Below, one piece after another: positions 48,501 through 58,225 of a DNA stretch of 64,000 bases; the stretch's first letter is position 1; every line of letters begins with the position of its first letter. Origin of the DNA: Pantoea coffeiphila (lineage in GTDB: Bacteria > Pseudomonadota > Gammaproteobacteria > Enterobacterales > Enterobacteriaceae); assembly GCF_016909495.1 (NCBI RefSeq), contig NZ_JAFBFW010000004.1, forward strand, positions 372,001 to 436,000, written 5' to 3'. A program made the translations under genes and the position numbers. Under the pieces are notes generated by a model. That model saw only the letters and a list, made by a program, of their open reading frames with translations, did not search any database and was not told the origin of the DNA.

Positions 48501-49616
48501 ATGTCATTACGTACACAGGATTTAGGGATTCGTATTGGGTCAGGAACCCCAGGTCCGCACAACGCAATTACCGATGTCGCCGGGGTTCGGGTCGGCCACA
48601 GCAGCCTGCATCAGGATCTCAGTGATAGTCGCCGGGTGCGTACCGGGGTGACAGTGATTGAACCACGCGGCGGACTGGCGAGAAATCAGCCCTGTTTTGC
48701 CGGAATCAGCGTGCTCAACGGCAACGGCGATGCCAACGGGCTGGAGTGGATTAGAGAAGCCGGCCTGCTGACGACGCCAATAGCGCTGACTAACACCCAC
48801 AGTGTTGGGATCGTACGCGACGCGTTAATTTCGCTGGAGCGCGAGTCACTGGCAGTGGGCGACAACTCGGTATACTGGACCATGCCGGTGGTGATGGAAA
48901 CCTTCGACGGCCTGCTCAATGATATCAACGGCATGCATGTCAAGGCCGAACACGTTGCGCAGGCGCTGCGTGTCGCCAGCAGTATCAGGCCACAGGAAGG
49001 CTCCGTAGGCGGTGGCAGCGGCATGATCTGCCACGAGTTTAAAGGTGGGATCGGTACCGCTTCACGCCGATTGAGCAGTGACGAAGGCGGCTGGACCGTC
49101 GGCGCGCTGGTGCAGGCAAACCATGGCCGTCGCGATGAATTACGCATTGCAGGTTATCCCGTTGGCCGCCTGCTGGCTGATATTCCATCACCGTTTCATT
49201 CACCACTGGCGTACCCCGGCATGGGGTCTATTGTGGTGGTACTGGCGACCGATGCGCCACTTCTCCCCCACCAATGTACGCGGCTCGCTGCGCGTGCCGG
49301 GACAGGCATCGCGCGCTGCGGTGGCGGTACTGAAGACTCCAGCGGGGATATTTTCCTGGCATTTTCAACCGGGAATCTCGGGCTACCGATGGCGGATTAT
49401 CAGCATAAAGGCGCACTGACTACACCGGTAACGATGGTAAACAACGATCATATTTCTCCGCTTTTTGCGGCAGCGGCAGATGCGGTTGAAGAGTCGATTA
49501 TCAATGCGCTACTGGCGGCGAAAACCATGAGCGGCAACGGCGGGAACCGTGCTGAAGGGCTGAGCGCTGAACGACTGATGAAGGCGCTGCACCAGTTGGG
49601 TTGGGTAGCACAATAA
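48501..49616 (+). CDS. P1/DmpA-family aminopeptidase (S58)
   Basis: A 371-residue self-processing N-terminal-nucleophile hydrolase of the DmpA/BapA family. These enzymes cut D- or L-amino-acid amides, esters and, in some members, beta-peptides. The autocleavage site is clear: PGMG/SIVVVLATDAPLLPHQ, cleaving between about Gly242 and Ser243 so that Ser becomes the nucleophile. The N-terminal NAITDVAGVRVGH and the SVGGGSGMICHEFKGGIGTAS segments match the family. There is no signal peptide, so it acts in the cytoplasm on imported substrate, consistent with the coupled permease. Confidence 0.88.
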   Translation: MSLRTQDLGIRIGSGTPGPHNAITDVAGVRVGHSSLHQDLSDSRRVRTGVTVIEPRGGLARNQPCFAGISVLNGNGDANGLEWIREAGLLTTPIALTNTHSVGIVRDALISLERESLAVGDNSVYWTMPVVMETFDGLLNDINGMHVKAEHVAQALRVASSIRPQEGSVGGGSGMICHEFKGGIGTASRRLSSDEGGWTVGALVQANHGRRDELRIAGYPVGRLLADIPSPFHSPLAYPGMGSIVVVLATDAPLLPHQCTRLAARAGTGIARCGGGTEDSSGDIFLAFSTGNLGLPMADYQHKGALTTPVTMVNNDHISPLFAAAADAVEESIINALLAAKTMSGNGGNRAEGLSAERLMKALHQLGWVAQ

Positions 49617-49685
49617 CCGGGCAGCGAGAAAAGAAGGTAATCATACTTCTGAGGCTGGCAGAGTCAGCAAACTGGTTCGTCGTAT

Positions 49686-49718
49686 TAAAACGGGCTTCCG
49701 GAACGAGATCCGGAAGCC
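49686..49718 (-). terminator. maeB terminator
   Basis: GGCTTCCGG / CCGGAAGCC with an 8-base loop, followed on the minus strand by CGTTTTAATA. It may also stop the opposite peptidase transcript. Confidence 0.8.
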
Positions 49719-49728
49719 TGAGAGGGAC

Positions 49729-52008
49729 TTACAGCGGTGCCGTCTGGGCTTCCACCACCGCCAGTGCCACCATGTTCACAATGCGCCGCACCGAAGAGAT
49801 CGGCGTCAGCACGTGTACCGGTTTAGCGATGCCCATCAGTACCGGCCCCACCGTCACGCCGTCCGAACAGGAAACGCGCAGCAGGTTGTAGCTGATCCGC
49901 GCCGCTTCGACGTTAGGCATAATCAGGATGTTTGCCGCGCCTTTCAGCGGGCTGTCCGGCATCAGATCGTGGCGGATACTCTCCACCAGCGCCGCATCGC
50001 CGTGCATTTCACCATCGATCTCCAGATCCGGCGCGCGCGCCTTCACCAGTTCAAGCGTTTCACGCATTTTGCAGGCCGCTGGCGCGTTGGAGGTGCCAAA
50101 GCTTGAGTGGGACAGCAGCGCCACCTTCGGCTCAATCCCGAAGCGGCGCACGGTTTCAGCCGCCATCAGCGTCAGCTCGGCAAGCTGCTCCGGCGTCGGG
50201 TCTTCATTGACGTAGGTGTCGGCAATAAAGGTATTTCCGCTCGGCAGCTCCAGCGCGTTCATCGCCCCGGCAACCTTGACGTCTCCACGGAAGCCAAACA
50301 GTTTTTCCACCACCGCATAGTGCTCTTTATAGTCGCCGATGGTGCCGCAGATCAGCGCATCCGCTTCACCACGATGTACCATAATGGCACCGATTAACGT
50401 CGGATTGCCGATAACGGCACGCTGTGCCTGCTGTGGAGAAACGCCGCGGCGCTTCATAATCTGGTAATACTCGTTCCAGTATTCTTTAAAGCGGGGATCG
50501 GACTCATTGTTGACCACTTCGAAATCTTTACCCAGCTCGATTTTCAGCCCCAGCTTTTGCAGACGCATTTCAATCACGCTCGGGCGACCAATCAGAATCG
50601 GTTTCGCCAGCCCCAGAGTGACCAGCTCTTGAGTCGCGTGCAGTACCCGCGCCTCTTCGCCTTCGGCCAGAACCACGCGTTTCGGATCTTTCCGCGCCTG
50701 CGAGAACACCGGCTTCATAAACAGATTGGTTTTATAAACAAACTCGGTGAGTTTTTCGCGGTAGGCGTCGAAGTCGGCGATCGGCCTGCGCGCCACGCCG
50801 GAATCCATCGCCGCTTTAGCCACCGCCGGTGCGATCTGTACAATCAGCCGCGGATCGAACGGTTTCGGGATCAGATATTCAGGACCAAAAGACAGTTCCT
50901 GATCGCCATAGGCCGAGGCCACGACTTCGCTTTGCTCCGCCAGCGCCAGATCGGCAATGGCGTGAACCGCCGCCAGCTTCATCTCTTCATTAATTGCCGT
51001 GGCACCGACATCCAGCGCGCCTCGGAAGATAAACGGGAAGCATAGAACGTTGTTCACCTGGTTAGGATAATCCGAACGGCCGGTGCAGATAATCGCGTCC
51101 GGGCGCACTTCCTTCGCCAGCGGCGGCAGGATTTCCGGCTCCGGGTTAGCCAGCGCGAGGATCAGCGGATCGCGCGCCATTTTTTTCACCATTTCCGGCG
51201 TCATCACTTTCGGGCCGGAGCAGCCGAGGAAAATGTCGGCATCGGCGATCACGTCGTCCAGCGTACGCTTGCCGCTATCCACCACCGCATAGGCCGCTTT
51301 GGTTTCGGCCATATTGGCCTCGCGGCCCTGGTAGATCACGCCTTTTGAGTCGCAGACCACAATATTGTGTTTCTGCATACCCAGCGCCACCAGCAGATTC
51401 ATACAGGCGATTGCCGATGCGCCAGCGCCGGAAACCACCAGCCGCACGTCTGAAATGGTCTTTTTCACCACCCGCAGGCCGTTCAGCACCGCAGCGGTAC
51501 AGATAATAGCGGTACCGTGCTGATCGTCATGGAACACCGGAATTTTCATCCGCTCGCGCAGCTTCTGCTCGATGTAGAAACACTCCGGCGCTTTAATATC
51601 TTCCAGATTGATCCCGCCAAAGGTCGGCTCCAGCGCCGCGACGACGTCAATGAGTTTATCCGGGTCCAGCTCATCGACTTCGATATCAAAAACATCAATA
51701 CCGGCGAACTTTTTAAACAACACGCCCTTCCCTTCCATCACCGGCTTACTGGCCAGCGCGCCAATATTGCCCAGCCCCAGCACCGCTGTACCGTTGGAAA
51801 TGACCGCGACCAGGTTCGCGCGGGCGGTGTACTTATCCGCCGCCTGCGGGTCCTCGGCGATTTCCAGGCACGGAGCCGCCACGCCGGGCGAATAGGCCAG
51901 AGCCAGGTCGCGCTGCGTTGCCAGCGGTTTAGTGGGGGAAACCTGAATTTTGCCCGGAACGGGGAACTGATGAAAATCGAGCGCACTCTGTTTTAACTGG
52001 TCGTCCAT
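49729..52008 (-). CDS. maeB: NADP-dependent malic enzyme MaeB
   Basis: A 759-residue hybrid enzyme, the exact E. coli length. The N-terminal malic-enzyme part (to about residue 425) decarboxylates malate to pyruvate with NADP+; it shows [23 protein letters not shown] and the Rossmann motif [11 protein letters not shown]. The C-terminal part (about 430-759) is a phosphotransacetylase-like regulatory domain that binds acetyl-CoA. The ATG at 52008 gives [22 protein letters not shown] as in E. coli; 32 upstream codons are rejected. Confidence 0.97.
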   Translation of the reverse strand: MDDQLKQSALDFHQFPVPGKIQVSPTKPLATQRDLALAYSPGVAAPCLEIAEDPQAADKYTARANLVAVISNGTAVLGLGNIGALASKPVMEGKGVLFKKFAGIDVFDIEVDELDPDKLIDVVAALEPTFGGINLEDIKAPECFYIEQKLRERMKIPVFHDDQHGTAIICTAAVLNGLRVVKKTISDVRLVVSGAGASAIACMNLLVALGMQKHNIVVCDSKGVIYQGREANMAETKAAYAVVDSGKRTLDDVIADADIFLGCSGPKVMTPEMVKKMARDPLILALANPEPEILPPLAKEVRPDAIICTGRSDYPNQVNNVLCFPFIFRGALDVGATAINEEMKLAAVHAIADLALAEQSEVVASAYGDQELSFGPEYLIPKPFDPRLIVQIAPAVAKAAMDSGVARRPIADFDAYREKLTEFVYKTNLFMKPVFSQARKDPKRVVLAEGEEARVLHATQELVTLGLAKPILIGRPSVIEMRLQKLGLKIELGKDFEVVNNESDPRFKEYWNEYYQIMKRRGVSPQQAQRAVIGNPTLIGAIMVHRGEADALICGTIGDYKEHYAVVEKLFGFRGDVKVAGAMNALELPSGNTFIADTYVNEDPTPEQLAELTLMAAETVRRFGIEPKVALLSHSSFGTSNAPAACKMRETLELVKARAPDLEIDGEMHGDAALVESIRHDLMPDSPLKGAANILIMPNVEAARISYNLLRVSCSDGVTVGPVLMGIAKPVHVLTPISSVRRIVNMVALAVVEAQTAPL

Positions 52009-52182
52009 TAACGCGTTCCTTTTTCTGTAGGTACAAACGTCCCAGTATAGAAGTGGCAATGCAGGGAAAAACTTGAGGCAGCCCACATCGTTGACACGGA
52101 GCAAGCGGAAAAACAGGCAGTTCGTGCGTTAAAGGAGAGGTATGACAGCGGACCGTCTGGTTCAGTCCGCCGGGGCAGCAGG

Positions 52183-53145
52183 TTATTTGGTCATATTCAG
52201 TAAGGTACGGATATTCTGCGCCGTGGTGGCGATAATATCGATGGCACCGGTTCGCAGCGCGCCGAGGATCGCCATGGCTTTGGTATTTTCCGAGGCAATC
52301 GCAATCACGCAGGGGATCTTGCGCAGCTCGTCGATGCTCAGGCCAATCACCCGATCGTTCATCACCGTATCGACATGCTGACCCTGCGCGTTGAAAAAGT
52401 CGTACCCGGCCACATCGCCGATCACTCCCTGATTCAGGCTGGCGTCGATAATCTCATGAGGCGTAAACCAGCCAAGCTTCACCATATAGCTGTTTTCGTT
52501 CATATCGCCGATGCCCACCAGCGCCACATCCGCCTTGCGGGCGCGGTCCAGCGTCTCTTTGATGGTGCCGTTTTGCATAAAGGCGTCTTTAAGCGCGCGG
52601 TTTTCCACATAGGCCGGGGCGTACAGCGTTTCGCTAATGCCGCCGAATTTTTTCGCCAGACGACGGCTGATATGGTCGGCGTTTATCGCATCACCGGGGC
52701 GATGGGTCCCACCAATACCGCTGATGAAGTGGCAGTTGCGGGTCGGTACGCTGCCGGGATGATCGGCAACGGCGGCGACGTTGCGCCCCTGCCCTACCGC
52801 CACCACCGCGTTGTCTTTTAAGGTTTGCGAAAGGTGCATGGCGACCAGCGCGGCAACCTGCCGCCGCTGCTCTTCGTCATCGTGATGATCGAGTGCGATC
52901 AGCGCGCGCTGCAGCGAAAAACGCTCCAGCAGCTGCTGCTCCAGCCGGGTGCTGAATACCGGATGGTAGCGCACGTTGATCTCCACAATGCCTTCTTCTT
53001 TTGCACGCTTTAACAGACGCCCGACCTTGATGCGGGAGATACCAAACTTTCGCGCAATCTCTTCCTGGGTAATCTCGTCCTGATAATAAGCGACGGCAAT
53101 TTCCGTCAGCAGTTCGGTATCCTGAGATAGCGTGTTTTTTTCCAT
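52183..53145 (-). CDS. SorC-family sugar-binding transcriptional regulator
   Basis: A 320-residue regulator. The N-terminal helix-turn-helix ITQEEIARKFGISRIKVGRLLKRAKEEGIV (about residues 24-53) is joined to a sugar-phosphate-binding domain with VGQGRNVAAVADH, VGIGDMNENS and GDVAGYDFFNAQG. The family includes SorC, LsrR and EryD, the erythritol repressor of Brucella. I start at MEKNTLSQD (53145); the frame extends 23 codons up. It is the last gene of the tetritol cluster, 174 bases past the kinase gene. It most likely represses the cluster until a phosphorylated intermediate binds. The TGAACAT repeats at 58.2-58.4 kb are candidate operators. Confidence 0.9.
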   Translation of the reverse strand: MEKNTLSQDTELLTEIAVAYYQDEITQEEIARKFGISRIKVGRLLKRAKEEGIVEINVRYHPVFSTRLEQQLLERFSLQRALIALDHHDDEEQRRQVAALVAMHLSQTLKDNAVVAVGQGRNVAAVADHPGSVPTRNCHFISGIGGTHRPGDAINADHISRRLAKKFGGISETLYAPAYVENRALKDAFMQNGTIKETLDRARKADVALVGIGDMNENSYMVKLGWFTPHEIIDASLNQGVIGDVAGYDFFNAQGQHVDTVMNDRVIGLSIDELRKIPCVIAIASENTKAMAILGALRTGAIDIIATTAQNIRTLLNMTK

Positions 53146-53182
53146 CCGGGCAGTCGTCTCTCTGTCTGAGTCGTGCTGTTTG

Positions 53183-53200
53183 GGCAGGAGTCTTCCTGCC
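53183..53200. other. small hairpin upstream of the SorC gene
   Basis: GGCAGGA / TCCTGCC with a GTCT loop, 40-55 bases before the regulator start. Might be part of its leader or an operator. Confidence 0.35.
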
Positions 53201-53220
53201 GCGATCGATGTCAATTATCA

Positions 53221-53251
53221 CATAAGGAGCGGCATACGGCCGCTCCTTATG
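53221..53251. other. 13-bp perfect hairpin between dhaL and sorC-type genes
   Basis: CATAAGGAGCGGC / GCCGCTCCTTATG with a 5-base loop. There is no T-run, so it is not a standard terminator. It could act as a barrier to mRNA decay, giving more kinase than regulator. Confidence 0.55.
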
Positions 53252-53319
53252 CGCCTGACGGGCTGCTAATTTATACCATTTTACCGCACGAGCAGGTCGG
53301 ATTTTTCTTGCCGCAGCAC

Positions 53320-53967
53320 TCAGGCCGTCTCCGTCAACAGCTGCTGTTGTGCGCTGGCCGCCATCTGTTCCAGCAGCAGGCAGCAGGATACCGCGCCGGC
53401 ATCCAGCACCCCGCGCGAACGCTCACCCAGACGGCTGGCGCGGCCAATCTTCGCCACCAGATCTTTAGTCGAATCGCGGCCCTGACGGGCAGCATTGCGA
53501 ATCGCCTGCAGCATCACAGTATAGCCCTCATCCGCCCGCTGCTCGGCGATCTCAACTGCCGGGATCAGCGTGTCCATCAGGCACTTATCGCCTACGCCCG
53601 CCTCGCTGATATCCTGCAGCTCGGTCAGCCCCGCCCGCAGCATAGCGGCAAAATCGCTGGCCGTCAGGGCGGATTTGCTGCGAATGTTATCGGCCATCCC
53701 CATAAAGAAACTGCCGTACAGCGGCCCCATCGATCCGCCAATCCCCTCCATCAACGCGTCGGAGAGCGTATCAAAGGCCTCCGCCAGCGACTGCCGTTCA
53801 TTCAGCTTTTCGCCACAGAGGGTAAAACCTTTCGCCATATTGATGCCGTGATCGCCATCGCCGATAGCACCGTCAATTTCGCTCAGATAGTCACGATTGC
53901 TTTTAATCACCGTGACCAGTTCGCTGACCAGCAGGCTGCCGTGCTGCGTTGAAAGTTGCGTCATCAT
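53320..53967 (-). CDS. DhaL-type kinase subunit (probable erythrulose kinase)
   Basis: A 215-residue ATP-binding subunit of the dihydroxyacetone kinase family (DAK2 domain). The Mg-coordinating aspartates are in EIDGAIGDGDHGINM (about residues 30-44). GSMGPLYGSFF, GVGDKCLMDTL and RSRGVLDAGA line the nucleotide site. It directly follows the DhaK-type gene, with one base between. There is no DhaM gene here, so ATP rather than the PTS is the likely phosphate donor. The surrounding tetritol genes suggest erythrulose as substrate in place of dihydroxyacetone. Confidence 0.85.
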   Translation of the reverse strand: MMTQLSTQHGSLLVSELVTVIKSNRDYLSEIDGAIGDGDHGINMAKGFTLCGEKLNERQSLAEAFDTLSDALMEGIGGSMGPLYGSFFMGMADNIRSKSALTASDFAAMLRAGLTELQDISEAGVGDKCLMDTLIPAVEIAEQRADEGYTVMLQAIRNAARQGRDSTKDLVAKIGRASRLGERSRGVLDAGAVSCCLLLEQMAASAQQQLLTETA

Positions 53968-53968
53968 C

Positions 53969-54970
53969 TTATTCTCCCTGCATCAGGCCAGGTGCCTGAG
54001 TCGGCAGGTCCACCAGCTTTTTCAGTTCATCATCAAGCGTCATCACCGTTAGCGTGACGCCCATCATTTCCAGCGAGGTAAAGTAGTTGCCGACCAGCGC
54101 GCGATGAACGCGAATGCCTTTTTCAGTCAGCAACTTTTCCACTTCCGCATAGTAGATATACAGCTCCATCACCGGGGTTGCGCCCAGGCCAGAGACCAGT
54201 ACCACCACTTCCGGCGGCGGTGAAGCAACCTGCTCGGCAAGCACGAAGTTCAGCATGGTGGCAGCCATCTCTTTCGCGCTCTGGGTCGGGATCACTTCAA
54301 TGCCAGGCTCGCCGTGGTGGCCGATACCGATCTCCATCGTGCCGGGCTCGATATGGAAGTTGGGTTTACCCACTGCCGGGATCGTGCAGGAGCTGAGGCC
54401 CGCGCCAATCGAGCGGCAGCGGTCAATGGCCTTCTGCGCCACGGTAATCACACCGTCCAGATCGTATCCCTGCGCCGCCGCCGCCGCGCCCACTTTCCAC
54501 ATCAGTATTTCGCCCGCCACGCCGCGACGCCTTTCGATTTCGCTAACCGGGGCAGATGCCACATCGTCGTTCGCCACCACGGTTTTGACAGTAATACCGG
54601 CGGCGGTGGCTTTTTTAATCGCCATCTTAACGTTCATGTTATCGCCCGCGTAGTTGCCGTACAGACAGGCCACGCCCGCGCCGCCGTCCGCCGCTTTAAA
54701 CGCGTCCAGGAAAGCGCCCGCCGTCGGTGAAGAAAACACCTCGCCAATCGCCACCGCGTCCAGCATGTTTTTTCCCATGTAGCCAAGGAATGCCGGCTCA
54801 TGGCCGGAGCCGCCGCCGGTCACCACGCCGACTTTGCCCGCAATCGGAGCCTGTGGGCGCTTAAGCACCCGAGGATTGTCGGTGGCCTGATAAATGGCCG
54901 GATGGGCTTTCAGGTATCCCTGGATAGCGTCCTCTACAACATAATCAGGATCGTTAATAATGCGATTCAT
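53969..54970 (-). CDS. DhaK-type kinase subunit (probable erythrulose kinase)
   Basis: A 333-residue substrate-binding subunit of the dihydroxyacetone kinase family. The histidine that holds the ketose covalently is in IGIGHHGEPGIE (His218 or 219), and the second active-site histidine is His57 in GGGSGHEP. GNYAGDNMNVKMA and VANDDVASAP are also family blocks. A two-subunit DhaK/DhaL enzyme beside tetritol dehydrogenases and an RpiB-type isomerase resembles the erythrulose kinases described in Mycobacterium smegmatis. True dihydroxyacetone kinase activity is the alternative. Confidence 0.86.
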   Translation of the reverse strand: MNRIINDPDYVVEDAIQGYLKAHPAIYQATDNPRVLKRPQAPIAGKVGVVTGGGSGHEPAFLGYMGKNMLDAVAIGEVFSSPTAGAFLDAFKAADGGAGVACLYGNYAGDNMNVKMAIKKATAAGITVKTVVANDDVASAPVSEIERRRGVAGEILMWKVGAAAAAQGYDLDGVITVAQKAIDRCRSIGAGLSSCTIPAVGKPNFHIEPGTMEIGIGHHGEPGIEVIPTQSAKEMAATMLNFVLAEQVASPPPEVVVLVSGLGATPVMELYIYYAEVEKLLTEKGIRVHRALVGNYFTSLEMMGVTLTVMTLDDELKKLVDLPTQAPGLMQGE

Positions 54971-54999
54971 CTGTCACTCCTGTTAGCAAAATTCTGACT

Positions 55000-55743
55000 T
55001 CAGCAAATGGTAAAGCCGCCATCGACCACCACGTTGGCCCCGTTCATCATTGCCGCCCCCGGGCTGGCAAGGAACAGCGCCGTAGCAGCAATGTGCGCTG
55101 GCTCCGCAAACCGACGCAGCGGGATCTGTTTTTTATGCGCTTCTCCGGCTTCACCGGCCCAGGCCTTTGCCCCCAGCTCGGTCAACACTACCGTTGGCGA
55201 AATAGCATTGACGTTAATGTTGTGCGGCCCCCACTCGAGCGCCAGCACCTGAGTCAACCCAACCACCGCCGCTTTACTGGCGCAGTAGGCCAGATGCTGG
55301 GGCAGCGCCACCACGCTGGCCTGCGAAGCCATATTGATAATGTTGCCGCTTTTCTGCCGCAGGAAATGCTGGCCTGCCGCCTGTGAAACCAGGAAGGTCC
55401 CCTTCAGATTAATATCCAGCGTGCGGTCCCATGCTTCTTCGCTCAACGTCTCAGCGGGGGCCAGCAGTGCGACGCCCGCACAGTTCACCGCAATATCCAG
55501 CCGGCCAAAATGCGCCACGGTCCGTTCAACGGCCTGATAAACCGCTGTGCGGCTGGTGACATCAACCGCCAGGCCGATTGCCCGCTGTGGGGCCAGCGCT
55601 TTGGCCGCATCGGCGACCGTTGGATCGCGATCGAAAAGTGCGACGCGGGCACCATGCTGTAAAAAACACTCGGCGATAGCGTGGCCGATTCCCGCTGCGC
55701 CGCCGGTGATAAGGGCAACTTTGCCCGTCAGTTCTGTGCTCAT
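55000..55743 (-). CDS. SDR polyol dehydrogenase, probably D-threitol dehydrogenase
   Basis: A 247-residue classical short-chain dehydrogenase. The NAD-binding TGGAAGIG is at 13-20. The active-site serine is in NMASQAS (about residue 140), Tyr153 and Lys157 in YCASK, and NCAG near residue 90. The likeness to D-threitol/GolD-type enzymes (SQASVVALPQHLAYCASKAAVVGLT, VNAISPTVVLTELGAKAW) suggests oxidation of a tetritol to erythrulose, but the exact polyol is inferred. Start overlaps the transporter stop by three to four bases; dhaK follows 29 bases later. Confidence 0.82.
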   Translation of the reverse strand: MSTELTGKVALITGGAAGIGHAIAECFLQHGARVALFDRDPTVADAAKALAPQRAIGLAVDVTSRTAVYQAVERTVAHFGRLDIAVNCAGVALLAPAETLSEEAWDRTLDINLKGTFLVSQAAGQHFLRQKSGNIINMASQASVVALPQHLAYCASKAAVVGLTQVLALEWGPHNINVNAISPTVVLTELGAKAWAGEAGEAHKKQIPLRRFAEPAHIAATALFLASPGAAMMNGANVVVDGGFTIC

Positions 55744-57014
55744 CAGAGTGCTCCTTTCTGTTTGATTAAGCGGGTGTTGCCGCTGTCCGCAGACGCATCC
55801 CCCGCTGGCAGAGTGACAAATTTCATCAGCACAGCCGCCAGCAGATAGAGGCCGGTATAAATCCAGATCACCCCGGCGGCACCAAACGGACCGATAAACA
55901 AGCCGACGACCGCCGGGCCAACAAAGGTGCTTAACCCGGCACCCAGATTAAGAATCGACATCGCTGCACCTTTATTTTCCGGCGCCAGCGACGGCATCAG
56001 GGCGGAGAGAGGGACGAACGCAGCCAGGCAGGCCCCGAACAGTCCGGCGATGACGATGGTGGCCAGATAGTTCGCTCCCAGCCACTGCGGCAGATAGAAG
56101 AACAGCACGGTGGTCACCGCGCAGCCGATGCAGCCGAACCACATCACCACGTTACGCCAGCCGAGGCCGTCGCTGATGATGCCGAACAGCAGGTTGAAGA
56201 TGATATTGACGCCCCACAGCGCGGCGTACATATGCAGCCAGTCGGTGCGGGTAAAGCCGAAATCCATCATGTAGGTTGGCATAAACACCACGAAGCCGTA
56301 GGCCGCCGAGGTATTAATGGTGCGGACAATGCCGCCAAGGCCGATTTTGGGATTTTCAAAGGCAATGGTGATGCCCTTCAGCACATAGGCCAGCGTCGGT
56401 TTCTCGCGCTGCGCTTCTGCCTCATCTTTCCCACGATTGAGGAACAGTGCGATCGTTGCGCCCAGCATCACAAAGATCAGCGCACTCCACAGGGTATGGA
56501 TTTCACCCAGAATCGGCAGCGCGATACTGGAGTACAGCACGCCGAGCACGCTCAGCCCGCCGCTGTAGACGAACCAGAAGATGCCTACTGCTGAGCCCAG
56601 TCTTTCGCGCGGAGCCTCGTAGGCCACCCAGACCAGGAAGCCATAGGCAAACAGGGGGTAACCCAGACCGCGAAGCGCGTAGGTAGGGATCATGGTCATC
56701 AGGTGATTGCTCGGCAGACCAATGGTCAGAAACAGTACCGAACCGATCATAAACAGCACCAGCCCCACCAGCATCACACGCTTTGCGGTATAGATTTCAG
56801 CCAGCACGCCGGAAAACCAGGCGGCAATCGCGGCGGCAAAACCGTAAACGCTGAACAGCAGCGCAGACTGCTGCACGCTCAGCCCTTTTTCAATCAGGTA
56901 AGGCGAAAGCCATCCCTGTTCCAGCCCTTCGCCCATCATAAAAATCAGTACGCCCGCATAGCCCAGCATCAGCTTTGGCGACAGCCCCGTACGTGCAATC
57001 ATTCGTTGTAACAT
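55743..57014 (-). CDS. MFS polyol transporter, RbtT/DalT/CsbX type
   Basis: A 423-residue major-facilitator permease with 12 helices. It aligns with the ribitol/arabitol transporters RbtT and DalT: GYAGVLIFMMGEGLEQGWLSPYL, LRGLGYPLFAYGFLVW and VRTINTSAAYGFVVFMP. The start ATG at 57014 has an excellent Shine-Dalgarno sequence, GGGAGGA; the frame runs 37 codons further up but those are not family-like. Because RbtT-type carriers import free polyols, it is the likely uptake system for the substrate of the adjacent dehydrogenases. Confidence 0.88.
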   Translation of the reverse strand: MLQRMIARTGLSPKLMLGYAGVLIFMMGEGLEQGWLSPYLIEKGLSVQQSALLFSVYGFAAAIAAWFSGVLAEIYTAKRVMLVGLVLFMIGSVLFLTIGLPSNHLMTMIPTYALRGLGYPLFAYGFLVWVAYEAPRERLGSAVGIFWFVYSGGLSVLGVLYSSIALPILGEIHTLWSALIFVMLGATIALFLNRGKDEAEAQREKPTLAYVLKGITIAFENPKIGLGGIVRTINTSAAYGFVVFMPTYMMDFGFTRTDWLHMYAALWGVNIIFNLLFGIISDGLGWRNVVMWFGCIGCAVTTVLFFYLPQWLGANYLATIVIAGLFGACLAAFVPLSALMPSLAPENKGAAMSILNLGAGLSTFVGPAVVGLFIGPFGAAGVIWIYTGLYLLAAVLMKFVTLPAGDASADSGNTRLIKQKGAL

Positions 57015-57087
57015 TGTATCCTCCCGGTGTTGCCTACAGGAGGTGCGCCCGGCGTGGACCAGGACTGCCGCACCCGCCAGGCCTGGA

Positions 57088-58200
57088 TCAGAGATTTGGA
57101 TTGAGCACCACTTTGATTGAATCAACGCCGCGCTTCATCAGGTCGAATCCTTCAGCGAAACGCTCCAGCGGCAGCGTATGGGTAACCACACCTTCGGTCG
57201 GCAGCGATCCGTCTGCGATACCGTTAATGACCAGCGGGTAACAGTAAGGTCCAAGGTGTGAACCGAGGAGATCCAGTTCTTTACGGTCGCTGATAATGCT
57301 CCAGTCGACGCTGACCGGATCTTTAAACACCGAGAACTCCACGAAAGTGCCGAGCTTGCGGATCATCGTCAGCCCCTGTTCTACCGACTTCGCGGCACCG
57401 GTTGCCTCGATGTAAATATCGCAGCCGTAGCCCTCGGTCATCTCTTTGACGATTTTTATCGCGTCCTCCCGCGCGGGGTTAATCACCAGATCGGCACCGA
57501 AGGTTTTCGCCAGCTCAAGGCGACGATCGGAGAGGTCCAGCACCACCAGTTTCTCCGCACCGGATTTTTTAATCGCGCCGATCATCCCCAGCCCCAGCGT
57601 GCCCGCTCCGGCCAGCACCACCACATCACCCAGCTTGATATTGGCGCGCTGCACGGCATGAAGTGAACAGGCGTATGGCTCGATCAGGATGGCTTTTTCA
57701 ATCGGCAAATCCGCAGGCACCGCGTAGTTAATGGCCTCTTTGGTAAACTTCATGTACTGCGCCATGCCGCCGTTGACGTTGTTCTGAAAGCCGTAAAGAT
57801 CGTGTTTTTCACACATCCAGTACTGGCCGCGATTGCAGAAACGGCATTCCCAGCACGGTACGATCTGCTCGGAGATCACCCGATCGCCGAGTTTAAATTC
57901 CGTGACTTCATCACCCAGCGCCACCACGTGAGCAATAAACTCATGGCCCGGGATCATCGGCGCTTTGATATAGGCTGGCTGCTTTTCATCACCCCAGAAG
58001 CTCGGTGCACCTTCATAGGCCTTAACGTCGCCTGCACAGATACCGCAGGCTTCAACTTTTACCAGGATTTCCTTCGGCCCGATGGTGGGCACATCCACTT
58101 CCTCAAGCCGATAATCCCCCGGTGCGTAGGCTACAACCGCTTTCATTCGCTGCGGGATATCCGCGACGCGTCGGCTCTGTTCTGTACATGTCTGGCACAT
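57088..58200 (-). CDS. zinc alcohol dehydrogenase, probably erythritol/L-threitol dehydrogenase
   Basis: A 370-residue medium-chain zinc dehydrogenase. The catalytic zinc ligands are in ACGICAGD and the PGHE block (MIPGHEFIAHV). The structural zinc has four cysteines in CWECRFCNRGQYWMC. The NAD-binding loop is GAGTLGLGMIG (about residue 185). I start at MCQTCTEQ (58200), which has GGAG nine bases before it; the frame extends 12 codons into the operator region. It most resembles enzymes annotated as erythritol/L-threitol dehydrogenase. First gene of the operon, 73 bases before the transporter. Confidence 0.85.
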   Translation of the reverse strand: MCQTCTEQSRRVADIPQRMKAVVAYAPGDYRLEEVDVPTIGPKEILVKVEACGICAGDVKAYEGAPSFWGDEKQPAYIKAPMIPGHEFIAHVVALGDEVTEFKLGDRVISEQIVPCWECRFCNRGQYWMCEKHDLYGFQNNVNGGMAQYMKFTKEAINYAVPADLPIEKAILIEPYACSLHAVQRANIKLGDVVVLAGAGTLGLGMIGAIKKSGAEKLVVLDLSDRRLELAKTFGADLVINPAREDAIKIVKEMTEGYGCDIYIEATGAAKSVEQGLTMIRKLGTFVEFSVFKDPVSVDWSIISDRKELDLLGSHLGPYCYPLVINGIADGSLPTEGVVTHTLPLERFAEGFDLMKRGVDSIKVVLNPNL

Positions 58201-58225
58201 AATCCGTCTCCGCTTATTGATCATT

